64,000 nucleotides of DNA from assembly GCA_024663395.1 (NCBI GenBank), contig JANFAH010000001.1:1302001-1366000 (forward strand). Reading direction: 5' to 3'. The notes beneath the pieces were generated by a model. That model searched no databases and was not told where the DNA came from. It saw nothing but the letters and a program-made list of their open reading frames with translations. Each line of letters opens with the position of its first letter. The first letter of the stretch is position 1. Source of the stretch: Pisolithus tinctorius. Its lineage: Eukaryota > Basidiomycota > Agaricomycetes > Boletales > Pisolithaceae. A program made the translations under genes and the position numbers. Below, piece after piece: positions 11,500-22,749 of the stretch.

Positions 11500-12620
11500 C
11501 TTGAGCTTGAGCCAAGCTGCTCGTCGCGTCGTTGTCTTTGGTGTCGCCAGTCGGCGTGGCATTCCAGAGTTGCCGGCGTTCCACTCAAAACTCACTTTCA
11601 TGATGATCTCATCTTCACAGCGACAGCCAGCGACGTCTTCGCTGCACTCAATGTTACAGACGGACCATTAGATGAGCATTGGCCAACCTAAAATTCATCG
11701 GAAGTTTTAACTGGTCGCAAGCGTGGAGGAGCATCGACGACGACCCCATCATGGCACTCGACGCCTATGACGACTCAATCATGTGTCTTTGTCTGGCGTC
11801 TCGTAGTCTAATAAACATCCTTTGCGGACATCGCACTGCTTTCTGGACCTGGTAGGTCCACTTTGGGCACGTACGACACATCTACAGGCCACCTTCTCCT
11901 CTAATGTCGCCTCCACAACCCTGCGAACGCTCAAGCACACGAAGTACAACGCACAGCAATCACAACAGGGCGAGTTTCGCTCGAGGGGGCACAGGGCTCT
12001 TTGCACCATCAATGGCGACACGGTCAGTCGCACAACCCTGCTGACGCTGAAACACACAGCAATCCAAACACGGCGGATTTCGGCCGAGGGGGCCACGTGG
12101 CTCTTTGCGCTCGCCAATATTGGCGCCATGGTCAGTCGCATGGACGACCGGTCTAACGACGGAACTCTCTAGACAATGGGTTTGCCCAGTATCCTTCTTT
12201 ATAGCGACGCGCTGACAGCCTGATCAGTCTCTCGTGATTTACTTCTACATTCGTACGACACCAGAAGCCATCGTCGCGATTGGTCTCGCCGAGTCCAAGG
12301 TAGCGTACCCTCTACACGCCACCAGTCTGTTCATAGACATTGGGTGCACCATTGCATCTTTCAACATCTCTGCAAACCTTGCAAAGGACATGTCCGGTTT
12401 CATCCTCCTTATGCAAACATCGAACTCGTAGGGGCGGGACAGTTTATCACATCACACAGGACGGGTCTGTCCATGTCATGAGGTACAATGGTGACTCTGT
12501 ACAACCAATATGGGATTTTACCGACGTGGTGCGTATCCAACTGGTGCATTCTATGTCAATCATCCGGGACACTATCAAGATTGAGTATCTGGGCAGGCAA
12601 CGGCTGAAATCGTGGGATCC
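11500..12620 (+). pseudogene. EMC1-like remnant (ER membrane complex subunit 1), copy A
   Basis: Scattered in-frame pieces resemble the N-terminal propeller of fungal EMC1. They are FHDDLIFTATASDVFAALNV (11596-11655), SLVIYFYIRTTPEAIVAIGL (from 12228) and DGSVHVMRYNGDSVQPIWDF (from about 12462). EMC1 is a subunit of the complex that inserts membrane proteins in the ER. Here the pieces sit in different frames with stops between them, the GVVDWH start motif is degraded (better preserved in copy B), and the C-terminal DUF1620-like part is missing, so this is a dead fragment. Identification is from memory of the family and is moderately sure. Confidence 0.5.
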
Positions 12621-12729
12621 GTAGTATGTGTGTCGTTGACGTACCGTTTCTCGTTGAGGGCGGACTCTGAAAATGGACGGGCTGCATCATCGTGGCGTAT
12701 TGGTGGATTCTGAACATTTGAACATGCAT

Positions 12730-13040
12730 ATCCCTCGTGTCTTTCTACACAAACCACACATACAGTTCCCCGGAGATCCAGCTCCAACGCCTCATGGCCC
12801 GTGCCAAATCCACTTTTACCAAAGCCTCAGCTCGACTCACCTCAAAACAACCAACATCCTCCAAAATTGCGTCCGCAGACATTGTCATCAATAACTCTGG
12901 ATCACGTTCTGAACTGGAGGAGCAAGTTCGACGGTGCTTGAAACGGTTGGAACGTACAGTCGGTCAAACTTGAGTTGTGAGTTGGCTCTTGCCTCCTTTC
13001 GTCTTGCCGTCGGCTGCATGGACATTTCTTGTGCATATGT
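12730..13040 (+). pseudogene. Dephospho-CoA kinase (CoaE-like) C-terminal remnant
   Basis: One open frame reads YSSPEIQLQRLMARA, then ASARLTSKQPTSSKIASADI and VINNSGSRSELEEQVRRCLK. This matches the lid and C-terminal helix region of dephospho-CoA kinases, the last step of CoA synthesis. After a stop, VSWLLPPFVLPSAAWTF (about 12975-13030) resembles the membrane-anchor tail found in fungal homologues. The P-loop N-terminal half is absent. It follows the EMC1 remnant on the same strand and is a decayed fragment. Confidence 0.5.
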
Positions 13041-13189
13041 CATTGTGCACGAAGTGGACGAACGGGATAAGGTGAGAAGGCGAAGGAATGGTAGTTGAGA
13101 TCTCGCGTTTTCTTGCTTCTCGATTTCCCAAGACGAGTCACGGATAAGTAAAATGTTGTAGGCCCGTGAGATCTAGGCTAATTACCAAC

Positions 13190-14290
13190 TCAAGGCTTCA
13201 TGTTCTCTTCGAGATGCGCAACAAACTTGTCCGCAACGCTCTGCTCACTCCAATCCACCGCACCCTTCTCTGTTGTACCCAGTGTAATCGCCTTCTTATG
13301 CAACGTCACGAACCGTCTCTTCAATTTCTACAGCTCCGACACTGTCACATTTTGTAGGCGAAGGGTTATGCAGACTTGCAGCATAGGGGTGAGAGTGACG
13401 GTGGTGGTGCCGCCGAGCGAGCCAGAGTTGGCCTGCTCTGAGACGAGGGCAGAGGCGACCGAAGCAGCGGTGTGCTCGAGCGTAAGCAGGGCGTCGGTCG
13501 GGGCTTTTACGACCTATGATAGAGCAACATTAGGATGCAAGATTGTGTACACCATGATGGCGGACTGACAGCTTGTGTTCCCGTGTTGGGATTCACTATT
13601 CCTTTGGTTATCGCTCTCCAGATGTCGTCTGCTGGTACGTCTTCACCTGTCCATGACACGGTAAAGAGAGAGGAGCCCCATCGAACCATTGCAGAGGGCT
13701 CTTCAAAGCGTTGCAGCAGGTTCGCGAGGCTAGTGACGTGTTATAATGTGCCAGAGGTCGACGACGCACGTCTCTAGGGCATACGCCTTTCCATCCGTGC
13801 GTTCGCTGTTCCATCGCTTGCACAGATCGGGCGTAGCGAGCACGTACACCTACGCCTACCCCGGTCAGCCGCACTGGCAGCACACGGAACGAGGATGCGT
13901 TAGAAACTCATCGTACAGACGCAGACTTTGATCCCCCTCGCAGCACAATACATCTGATACCGGAATCCCTTGATGTAGTTCAACGAATCGACGATGACAA
14001 GCTTCTTCTGAGCCAGGTTGACTTCCACAGGACAGCTATAAAGAGCGTTCCGCAAGCTGGTTTTCCGATCTCGAATCTGGCACATGGAATCCACTTTCAT
14101 CTTCTATTCAATAGATGACACCGGAGTACATACCATTGTAAGAAGATCGGTCGATGTTGAGAGTGTCGTTGTCGAGGACAGCGACGGACAGCGGTGGTCC
14201 CGTATACGATGGGTCTGCCAGCTAAGCCTCGAAGCGTCGTTTGATCTGAGCTGCCCGCTGGATTGCTGCATCAGGAAATTAACCAAGTAC
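13190..14290 (-). pseudogene. KTI12-like (Elongator-associated) pseudogene
   Basis: Minus-strand pieces cover most of a KTI12 protein in order. They are AAQIKRRFEA and LADPSYTGPPLSV (about 14160-14260), KKLVIVDSLNYIKGFRYQMY (about 13945-14010), MVRWGSSLFTVSWTGEDVPA (about 13690) and DWSEQSVADKFVAHLEENMK before the stop at 13190. KTI12 is a P-loop protein that regulates Elongator in tRNA wobble-uridine modification. The gene is dead: a TAG lies inside the FEA/LADP segment, the NALYS region has several frameshifts, another stop follows VTVSEL, and the N-terminal P-loop is not seen. Introns probably sat near 14140 and 13520. Confidence 0.65.
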
Positions 14291-14687
14291 TCATCATTTT
14301 CACAAACTACAGTAAGATTTCTGTCAGACTTAGGTTCGTTCCTGTTGCCTTCGCTAGCAGACCCAGACGTGCTATCTCCATCACCCCATCGTCGTATCCT
14401 CGAACATGAATGTCATTGAGTAAGTGACGACAGGTGCACGAATTGTTGGGGTTGCTGTGGGATACGTATTAGGTGAATACATCGTGTCAGTATATTCCCA
14501 GATGGACAGCTTTGGTTGGCCCGGATAGGACTACGCATATATGCAAAGGATGTGACGACGTCGGGAGGGGTATGAGGACGATGAGCAAAGACTACGAAAA
14601 CAGCACAAAAATACGAACAAAAAAGTGACCCGCTGAAGGAAGAAATACAAACCAGATGTAACAACTAGCAGTCCCCCCACATGCACG

Positions 14688-17600
14688 TCAAAGGATTTCT
14701 AGCACTCTCGCTCGAATGTTCTTGGAGGTAATGTTGGTTCCGAGTCCCGAGATGGCAATCTCCCTCTCGGCAGCCACCCTCTTGTACGTTTCACTCGACT
14801 GCTGTACTAGAAGCAACGCATTGAACGGCTGTCCAAGGCGAGCAATCATCTCCAGTGCCCGGGTATAGTTGTCAATCTGAGTCGCAGGGACAGCGGGTGA
14901 TGGCACAACTTCACCCGGGTCAGAATCAGTATCGGACTCCGAGTCATCGCCCCAGATAACCCCACCATTCGGACCTCGGATATGATTGATCCATGGATGT
15001 GCGAAAACGAATTTCTGTATTCCATTCAGCGAGAGCTGGTCCGCGGTCGTGAACTCCACTTGGCCAAGCCCCGATACCCGGGCACGATATAACTTTTCAA
15101 TGCCTCCGCGTAGCTCCTCAAGACTTCTCACAGGGAAGATGATACAAGGAAGGTGCAGACGTCGGGCTGCAAAACGGGCGGGGGAAAGATGGCTAATCTT
15201 ATTACATATAATGCGCGCTTCTTCTCTGGGCAACTTGTTACGTAGCTTCGTGATGCAACTTTCCATTTCTTCCCCTTCGAGTGACGGAGGGTTGTGAGGA
15301 GTTCCGTTGTAAACGGAAAGGGACGCTGGGAGACAACTGTTGTATGACGATGGCTTTCCTGACCATGCAAGTACGGTGACCTCGCCGGTGCGGGCCACGA
15401 TCTCCTCCAGGAGATGTCCGAGGGCGTCGGATTCTTCACCATAGTGGGGCCTGATATCAGACTTGAATATGCCGATCAGAGAGTATGCGACGTCTTCTTC
15501 CCTCGTCGCATTGCGAGTAGAAGCGAGACGAAGTTTTTCGCGAACTCCGAGATCATCTGGAGAGAACGTGATGATGGTTCCGGGGGGAATCTTGATAGCA
15601 TCTGATAGTTCTTGCATGATCCCTGGAGATTGCTTGTGGTTCATGCCAATATCGCCAAGGTATGGTTTCCAGTCGGAGTCATAGAACAAGATGACTTTTG
15701 GCGAGAGAAGCTCTTGCAACGTCCAAGCTCGCGTCACCCAAAAACTATGTGCAAGGTCTCCGGGCTTGGACGGATGGGCTACACCGACAAGGTATACAAG
15801 CGTGGCCGCCGAATTCGCATACCACTCGTACATAGACGTAAGAGAGTGATTAAGGATGAGGTCCATGGACTTGTCGATACAACATGTATCTGACCACGCC
15901 CAACGGTAACCAAGTCTGCGCGTTTCCTGGCAGAAATTACGCAACTTCTCATTCAGCGGCGTGTCCGGAAGGTCCCATACGGATTTGAATTCGATTTTGA
16001 TGTCCTGGAACGACGGCTCCTTCCCCTGCCATGCGTGCGAGAACATGACGTATCCGAAAAACCTTTTAACCACAGGTCGGATCCGCGTCTCATCCACTTG
16101 TTGCGTCATGGACGACACAAGTTCTTTGAAGCTCGGATCGGACTTGAATATACGCATCCGCTCGACCTGGTCACAAAGGCGACCAGTGTTGACATCAATG
16201 ACGACGAAGGGACAACAGGTTTCGCGGGCGATGGAATCGATAGTCGCAATCGTATCGGATGGTGAAATGTAAGTTTTACGGAGTTCTGTGAGGCTGTTAT
16301 TTGTGGATATTGCCTTCATACAGAAGGTACATACGGATGGTTGCAGGGTCACGGGACTGTTCGATGTTGTGTAGCATAGACTTGAAAACCTCAATCGCCT
16401 CGTCATATTGCTTCGCGCCATGAAGCGCCATGTGCTTGGCCTCATAGCCCCAAGGGCTGGAGGGATCCACTTTCACTGCCTATACGATAGTTGTAGGGGA
16501 CCGACTTGTACAAGAAAGGTATCGTGCGTACCTCGTTCGCATCCTGTAGTGCTTCCTCCCACAGCCCTTTTGCAGCTTGAGCTCTGCTCCGTTTGATAAG
16601 CAGACTCGCGGGACTTGCAGGACTGAGGGACAACGCAGCAGCATACTGTGCTATAGCCTCGTCGTGTTTTGAAGATCCAACAGCATCGTCACCAGCATGC
16701 TCCAGTGTTGCAGCGCATGTTTTGGTGAAGTCTGATGACAGAAATGAAAGTGAACATTAACTTGCAATTACAAGACGTACCTGCAATCCAACCCGCGATT
16801 GCGTTTCTATCCTTGTCTGACGTCCGGATTATATTGAGGATCTCCGTGGCTTCGGTTATACGTCCTTCAGCAAAGAGGGTCTCACATAGACGTTGCTGTG
16901 CAACGATATCTGGTCCGTTGAAACTCCACCCAAATATCTTTACGGAGGGTTGCATCAATAGGCAACGCTAGTAATAGCAGAGGACCTACGAGCGAGATCG
17001 TCACTAGCGGAGGACATCGTTTGTCCTTGGGGGCCAGGCTCTTCGCGTGCTCGATCAACCATATCGCACGTCCGTAACTCTGTTTCTTCATGTACATAAC
17101 AGCAAGGACCTGCGAAATGCATCAGTGGTGATGCATATACATCTGCATCACACGGGGCACATGCCTGGCTGTAGATGTACGAGGCGTCATCATCGTTGTC
17201 CTCGCCCGCTATCGTAGCAAGGTGCTCTGCGCGCATTACCCCCTCTTCTTGATTTCCAGATTCGAACACAAGGATCGACTGAGCGGAACATAGGTTAATG
17301 GTGAAAATGACGCAGATCACCTCGCACACCTTCAGCAGTAAGAGAATTCTGTGGTCATGCAGCTCACAGTCATGAAATGCAAGGTCAAACGTGCATCGCG
17401 CACTCTCCCGATCGCCCTGGCCAAGGAAAGCAACTGCCATTGCGATATAGCCGATAGGTGATCGCTGAATCCGAAGGGACTTGAGGTGCATGTGAGCAAC
17501 CATACACATGCGATGGCGAGGAAGCGGACTCACCTCTTTGGCGTCCTCTATCGCAGGTGCCGAATGTTTTAGTCGTGTCCGTATAAGTGCGCGGTTCGCT

Positions 17601-18719
17601 AGCATGTAGTGGCTAGGGCTAGAAGCGCGGGCAATATCATCTGAGAGTAGTATCTCGGTTTGCGTCGGGTCATCCTGCGTCCATGACAGGAAGGTCGCGA
17701 GGCCCATTTCTACGAGTGGAAGCTGAGAAGTGCAGAGTTGATGATGGATTAAAGCGTTACGCAGGACACGAGAATAGCATGGAGATTGTTAGCGAAGCAA
17801 ACTTCATGAGTGGATGTACACTTACACTATGCTCGAAACACCCAAGGGGAAGGACATTTCTGAGATCGTGAACCGTGATATTGTTGCCATTTCCACATGC
17901 GAGATACCGCCCGCTCGCTGAGAGAGCGACGCATCTGACCTCCGCACTGTGTGTGATAATGCCACCGATCTGCTTGTGGGACACGCAATCCCATAGTGAG
18001 ACCGATGAACCTGCGGAGCATGCGATGAATCTGCCGTTGGATGCTATAGATGGTTGGGATCGATTTTCATGGATCAACCATTCCGAAGATGAGGACTTGG
18101 CAAGGTCGCAACAGATGATTTTGCCTTTGTTCGCGACGAACAGTTGCTGGCCATCAGACGACCAGGCCAACGGAGTACAACGCCAATCGCTGACGCAACC
18201 GCTTTTACCTGAGTCGAACAAGATATTGCCATCGTCGGTGTTGTAGACACGGAACCCAAGTGTCTTCGAGACGGTAGCAAATCGAGTGCCGTCCGGAGAG
18301 AACTTGACACCACTAACGTAATCGTGTGGGAGGGGAGGAAGGAGGCGGTCACCGGAAGGGATGCTGAATATCTCGGCGTTGTCCCAGTCCGCAGAGGCAA
18401 GCTTAGTACCGTCGCTCGAGATATCAGCCCCATATATGCTGTATCTGTGTTCTGTGAACTCGCGCACTTTTTCATGAGTGGCCGCATTCCAAAGGATCGC
18501 ATTCTTTCCGTTGTCTCCAGACAAGATCCACCGGCCGTCCTGGGAAACGACAACAGAATAGATACTGCCACCCGCTTCCATGGTTGGACCCTGTTGCTGT
18601 TCGTCTTCAATCTTCCATCGACAGATTTCGCGATTGTAATATCCTCCTACGACCTGACTTTCGCCCGCAAAGGCGATTTCATATACTGCATTCTGAGCTT
18701 TGAACTCGGCCCGTTTCGC
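14688..18719 (-). CDS. WD40-TPR-HET domain protein, copy B
   Basis: Same nine-exon plan as copy A: 17826-18719, 17534-17722, 17330-17464, 17165-17278, 16990-17109, 16781-16937, 16532-16731, 16335-16479 and 14688-16285, about 1,183 residues. Eight exon boundaries match copy A. The second exon starts 21 nt later at a shifted acceptor, and the HET exon is 27 nt shorter in the acidic linker near 14900. HET motifs YVMFSHAWQ, WAWSDTCCIDKS and TRAWTLQELL are kept. The intron after 17165 has GC rather than GT at its donor (GCATGT). If it is not spliced, the frame runs into a stop. The start is unresolved as in copy A; the first in-frame ATG is at 18581. Likely a functional or recently functional paralogue. 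Confidence 0.7.
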
Positions 18720-18839
18720 ATCTTAACCGCCACAGCGAGCTGTCAGTATATGGCTGCCTCAACCGCTCTGACTGCCGGTACGCACCCATCGTTATCGCTA
18801 ACAAGCTCGCTAACACAGTCTGTCTTGTGGAGAAGAACG

Positions 18840-19500
18840 ATGCATCGTAGACTTGCTCACGACACCCAATATATGGCCTACACGTTCCTCAAGCTATTTC
18901 GATATGGATCAGTCCACGCGACCACAGCATCGTGTTCTTCAAGATCAGGATATCGAAAGTTTGGCCGTGCAGATCTCAGTAATGATCCCTGAGTTCCACA
19001 AGATCCGGTTTTCATTTGCACGAGGTCGCGCATAGGGAAAGGGTTGGCGGAAACGTGTCGCAGGAAGACGTCGCAATATCGCCAACCATCCAATCCCAGA
19101 AAATTGTCCATCGCATGCACCAAATGCCCTCTGCCCCACCCCCGGTCTCGCCAAATCCTCGGGCTCCACCGTGTCTTACACACTCGCCGATACCCTCAGC
19201 GCTTCTCTTCCTCTCATCGGGATCTGAATCTGCCCACAAAACCAAGGCCTTGCGCGATCACAAATCTGGGCCACACCCTCGTCTCATGTCCATCAGTAGG
19301 CTCGTCAACACGTGTCCACCCCACCGAGATGGGAGAGGTGAGATGTAATACGACAGCGATATCGTCACCAGCAAACATCTCATCCACCGAATCGCGCGGC
19401 GCCTGACTTGTCGATACGTAGTCTCGTAGGAATGCATAGGAATGCATTAAAAGCCCTCGGAGCTGGAGCACCGAAAAAAATCCTCACTTTGACTTAATGG
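18840..19500. other. Gene-free part of duplicated unit B
   Basis: Counterpart of 10870-11480. It shares a Ser-rich frame (SSHRDLNLPTKP near 19215), but indels and stops differ from unit A. No gene recognised. Confidence 0.4.
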
Positions 19501-20330
19501 TGCACTGAAGGCTGCTCTTCGTGTCGCTGTCGGTGTGGTCAACTGGCACTCCAGAGTCGTTGATGTCCAATTCAAAACCAACTTTCATGACGATCTCATC
19601 TTCACAGCAACATCTTCACTGTGCTCAATGTTACAGACGGATCGTTAGGTGGGCTCTGGACAATCTAATATTCAGTGGAAGTTCTAACTCGTCGCAAGCA
19701 TGGAGGAACATCTGAGACGGTGACGCCCCATCATGACATTCGACGTGTATGATGACTCAAGTACGTGTCTGCGTCTGGTGTCTCGTAGTCTAATACACGT
19801 GTTTTGCAGATGTCGCACTGCTCTCTGGACCTGGTAGGTCCATTTTGTGCACGTATGGCACCTCCACAAGCCACCTCCTCTCACGTCGCCTCCACAACCC
19901 TGCTGACATTCAAATACACGAAGCACAACATGGCGGGTTTCGGTCGAGGGGGGCCCAGGGCTTTTCACACTTACCAATGGCGATACGGTCAGTCTCATAG
20001 GCTGCTGGCCTAACGAGGCTGCCTGTACATGGAACTCTCTAGAAAATGGGTTTGCCCAGTATCCTTCTTCAGAAGGACACGTTGACACCATGATCATTCT
20101 CGCCAAGTCCAACGCAGTATACACTCGCCATGTCGCCACCGTGTATAGACAACGGGTCCACCATTGCATCTGTCAACCTCTCTGCAAACCTCGCAAAGCA
20201 CGTGCCCGGTTTTACCCTTTCATCTGCAGAGCTTGTCCTTACCAGCGTGTTTGCCAGGAGTACATGAGGTTTGTTAGTACTCGATGTCATCTATCAATCG
20301 TGACGTAGGGCGACGGGAGGGTACATGGGT
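19500..20330 (+). pseudogene. EMC1-like remnant, copy B
   Basis: At about 19518-19612 the frame reads VAVGVVNWHSRV and then FHDDLIFTATSS. The GVV-WH motif followed by a short gap and a beta-strand of this kind is typical of the start of mature EMC1. Downstream, the counterpart of the 12228-12430 segment is present (20090-20260) but heavily frameshifted. It is more decayed than copy A, and only the N-terminal propeller part is represented. Confidence 0.5.
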
Positions 20331-20339
20331 AGTTCGTTG

Positions 20340-21300
20340 GTGATGATGGCTGGGGAGGAAATTGGACGGGCAGAGCGGAAGGCTGGCGTGCTGAATTCAC
20401 AAGGGCAGCAAGGAGCATGACATCTGATTTCCGAGAGTACTTTCCGGGTTAGCCACCTTTTGATTGTCAGCTGGCCGAAGGGGTGAGACTTGGTACGTGA
20501 TCATCCAAGTTTCAATGTATGCCTGAACTGGGACCATTATTTGTGTAGATCCTATTAACGTCGGTAGGGTTTTCCCCCGAGACGACCGGCGTGCTGCATT
20601 TATAAGGACAACTAGAAGGCTGCCATCCGATTCCTAAGGTTCTTCCGGTCAGCCACCTTTCGGCGGTCAAGTTACGAAATATATGCAGCAAGCAAACACT
20701 GGTATGGCTATCCGTCGTTACCTTTGTCCTCGAAGGCTAGTCGTAAGCTGCCCTCGAGTTGAAGGTAGGATAGGATTCACAACGAAACAAAACGAAAAAT
20801 CCACGTCTATACCTCGTCGGCTCGTTAACTTCAAAGATTGTAACCGCCCGTCCTCTCCACCAATTCTAGCCTCGACCTTAAACGTCCAAAAGGCTTTCTT
20901 ATGCGGACATCCAGCTCCGCCGGGCCCCTCTGTTTACGGAGGTATCATCAGTCTTGATTCGCGTATCGTTCAGAATCTTCGAATACGTACCTTGCAACTA
21001 CCATATCCTCATCTTCCCTATGTTCGGCGGCGCCTGACACCCATAAACCAATACGAATACGATTGGGTAAGCGACAGAACAAAGCCCATCCTCCAAAGGA
21101 GGCGCGATGGTCGCAACTCCTGATCAACGATGTCAGCTTCTCGTACTCCATCAGTTACATACACGGGGATGCTAACCGTACCTCTTGCACTGCCAAAACT
21201 ACAATACCCTTACAAGACCATTCATTTTCTCCTCACACCTATGCATATTCAATCTGATAGCATACCCTATCATAAATACAGATTGGATTTAGGTGCAAAC
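20340..21300. other. Unannotated spacer with weak internal duplication
   Basis: Two diverged copies of a ~90-bp segment occur here (about 20385-20475 and 20588-20670, sharing GGCGTGCTG and CAGCCACCTTT-like blocks). 21020-21110 resembles 6390-6480. A 146-codon frame at 20683-21123 (+) has no recognisable domain. I see no supported gene. Confidence 0.4.
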
Positions 21301-21471
21301 TGCTATGTGTGAGATAGGAATGTGAAATCCATGGAACCAGACATCCACTAGAGCTATGATGTCCATGTGAAGGGCATGGAGCTCTGCCCTAGGCTTCAGG
21401 GGGAAGAGTTCTCAGTAGCTACCAACATAGACATGCCAGAGTTGGTTAGAGAATCCCCAGGACATAACATG

Positions 21472-21660
21472 GAGAATCCCCAGCATTGCCTGGAGAATCC
21501 CCAGAGTGGGTTGGAGAATCCCCAGCATTGCCTGGAGAATCCACAGCAGTGCTTGGGGAATCCCCGGAGTCAGTTGGACAATCCCCAGTATTGCCTGGAG
21601 AATCCCCAGCAGTGCTTGGAGAATCCCCAGAGTGGGTTGGAGAATCCCCAGCATTGCTTG
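21472..21660. repeat. 21-bp minisatellite, 9 units
   Basis: Nine units of exactly 21 bp around GAGAATCCCCAGCATTGCCT plus G, with a degenerate unit before and decaying units to about 21760. Units alternate among CATTGCCTG, AGTGGGTTG and CAGTGCTTG endings. The reading frame that stays open (ENPQHCL heptads) is a consequence of the period. Confidence 0.9.
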
Positions 21661-22130
21661 GAGAGCCCCTAGAGACAAGAGTTGGCTGGGAAATTCCAAG
21701 CATTGCCTGGAGGATCTGCTGCATACCCTGTGGATCCCCAGAGTGGGTGGGAAAATTCCATTAAGACCTGGACAATCTTTGACTTGTATGCAATGGCCAA
21801 GACTGGAGATCACTGAAGCCTTGGGAAGCATGGTGAAAGTATGTCTGCTGTGCCTGGGCAATCACCATCACCAAGTATATTCTACTCCCTCCATCAGATG
21901 TCACCAGTCTTTCCTTAGTGGTCTATGGCCATGCTTTTCACATATTGTATAGAGTGCTCAAATCAGATGCCATGGAAATAGGTACTTGGCATGATACACA
22001 CTCCTGTCAGCAACATGGAGACTCCAAATCATTTTGATTGATCCTTCATGCTGTGATGGTGGTCTATTTGAACTGGAGGTTCCCATGATCATCCTGGAAT
22101 AGGTCTGTTTGGGCTGGATGCCCTGGGACC

Positions 22131-22560
22131 AGGTCCATTTAGGCTGGGGAATCCCCCAGGATGCACTGGGAACAGGTCCATTCAGGCCAGGGAATCCCCC
22201 AGGATGCACTGGGAACAGGTCCATTTAGGCTGGGGAATCCCCCAGGATGCACTGGGAACAGGTCCATTCAGGCCAGGGAATCCCCCAGGATGCACTGGGA
22301 ACAGGTCCATTTAGGCTGGGGAATCCCACAGGATGCCCAGAGAACAGGTCCATTCAGGCTGGGGAATCCCCCAGGATGCCCTGGGAACAGGTCCATTTAG
22401 GCTGGAGAATCCCCCAGGATGCCCAGAGAACAGGTCCATTTATGCTGGGGAATCCCCCAGGCTGCCCAGACAACAGGTCCATTTAGGCTGGAGAATCCCC
22501 CAGGATACCCAGGACATAGGTCTATTAACCCACTGGGGAAAGCCCCATTTGGACCCCAGG
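22131..22560. repeat. 43-bp minisatellite, 9 units plus part
   Basis: AGGTCCATT starts recur at 22131, 22174, 22217, 22260, 22303, 22346, 22389, 22432, 22475 and (decayed) 22518, all exactly 43 bp apart. Every unit contains a GGGAATCCCCCAGG-like core. That core resembles GAGAATCCCCAG of the neighbouring 21-bp array, so the two arrays may share an origin. Confidence 0.92.
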
Positions 22561-22727
22561 CACTCTGTTATAGATGTAATAATCCTGGAGAAAGTCCATG
22601 TCTGACACCTTGCTCTGGAGAATCTCCAGGGCCTGGCGAATCTCCAGCAGTCACTGGGAATACCCAGGTGGTCAACACCTATTAGGTGGATACATCTATA
22701 AGAATATATGAACCTAATAGGTCCCCT

Positions 22728-22740
22728 GGGGGGGGGGGGG
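22728..22740. repeat. Poly-G tract (13 G)
   Basis: A run of thirteen G at the junction between the minisatellite block and the CACTA-like remnant. Homopolymer length here may be uncertain in the assembly. Confidence 0.9.
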
Positions 22741-22749
22741 TGACTGATG

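Larger units (their letters stand above)
6485..12450. repeat. Tandem segmental duplication, unit A
   Basis: Direct repeat of 14435-20330. It contains the HET gene (minus), about 500 bp without a recognised gene (10870-11480) and the start of an EMC1-like remnant. The HET stop codons of the two units are 7,997 bp apart. Homology begins near 6485 versus 14435 (shared TTTGGTTGGCCCGGAT) and fades near 12450 versus 20330. A weaker related stretch, 6390-6480 versus 21020-21110, suggests the original repeat edges were rearranged. Confidence 0.7.
14435..20330. repeat. Tandem segmental duplication, unit B
   Basis: Second copy of the block at 6485-12450, same orientation. It holds HET gene copy B and an EMC1-like remnant. 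Most differences between the units are point changes, plus small indels in the noncoding parts. The CoaE-like and KTI12-like remnants occur only once, between the units, so the duplication did not include them or they were lost from one side. Confidence 0.7.

Noticed and set aside
17110..17707. A 250-codon uninterrupted ORF in HET copy B as a separate protein
   Set aside because: It results from reading through introns (including the GC-donor intron); the homologous introns in copy A are clear.
21367..21861. ORFs on both strands over the 21-bp array
   Set aside because: Period of 21 bp keeps frames open on both strands; repetitive low-complexity peptides, no gene evidence.
22161..22605. Three overlapping 79-90-codon ORFs in the 43-bp array as genes
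   Set aside because: They are automatic products of a stop-free repeat unit; no start context, domain or splice signal supports translation.
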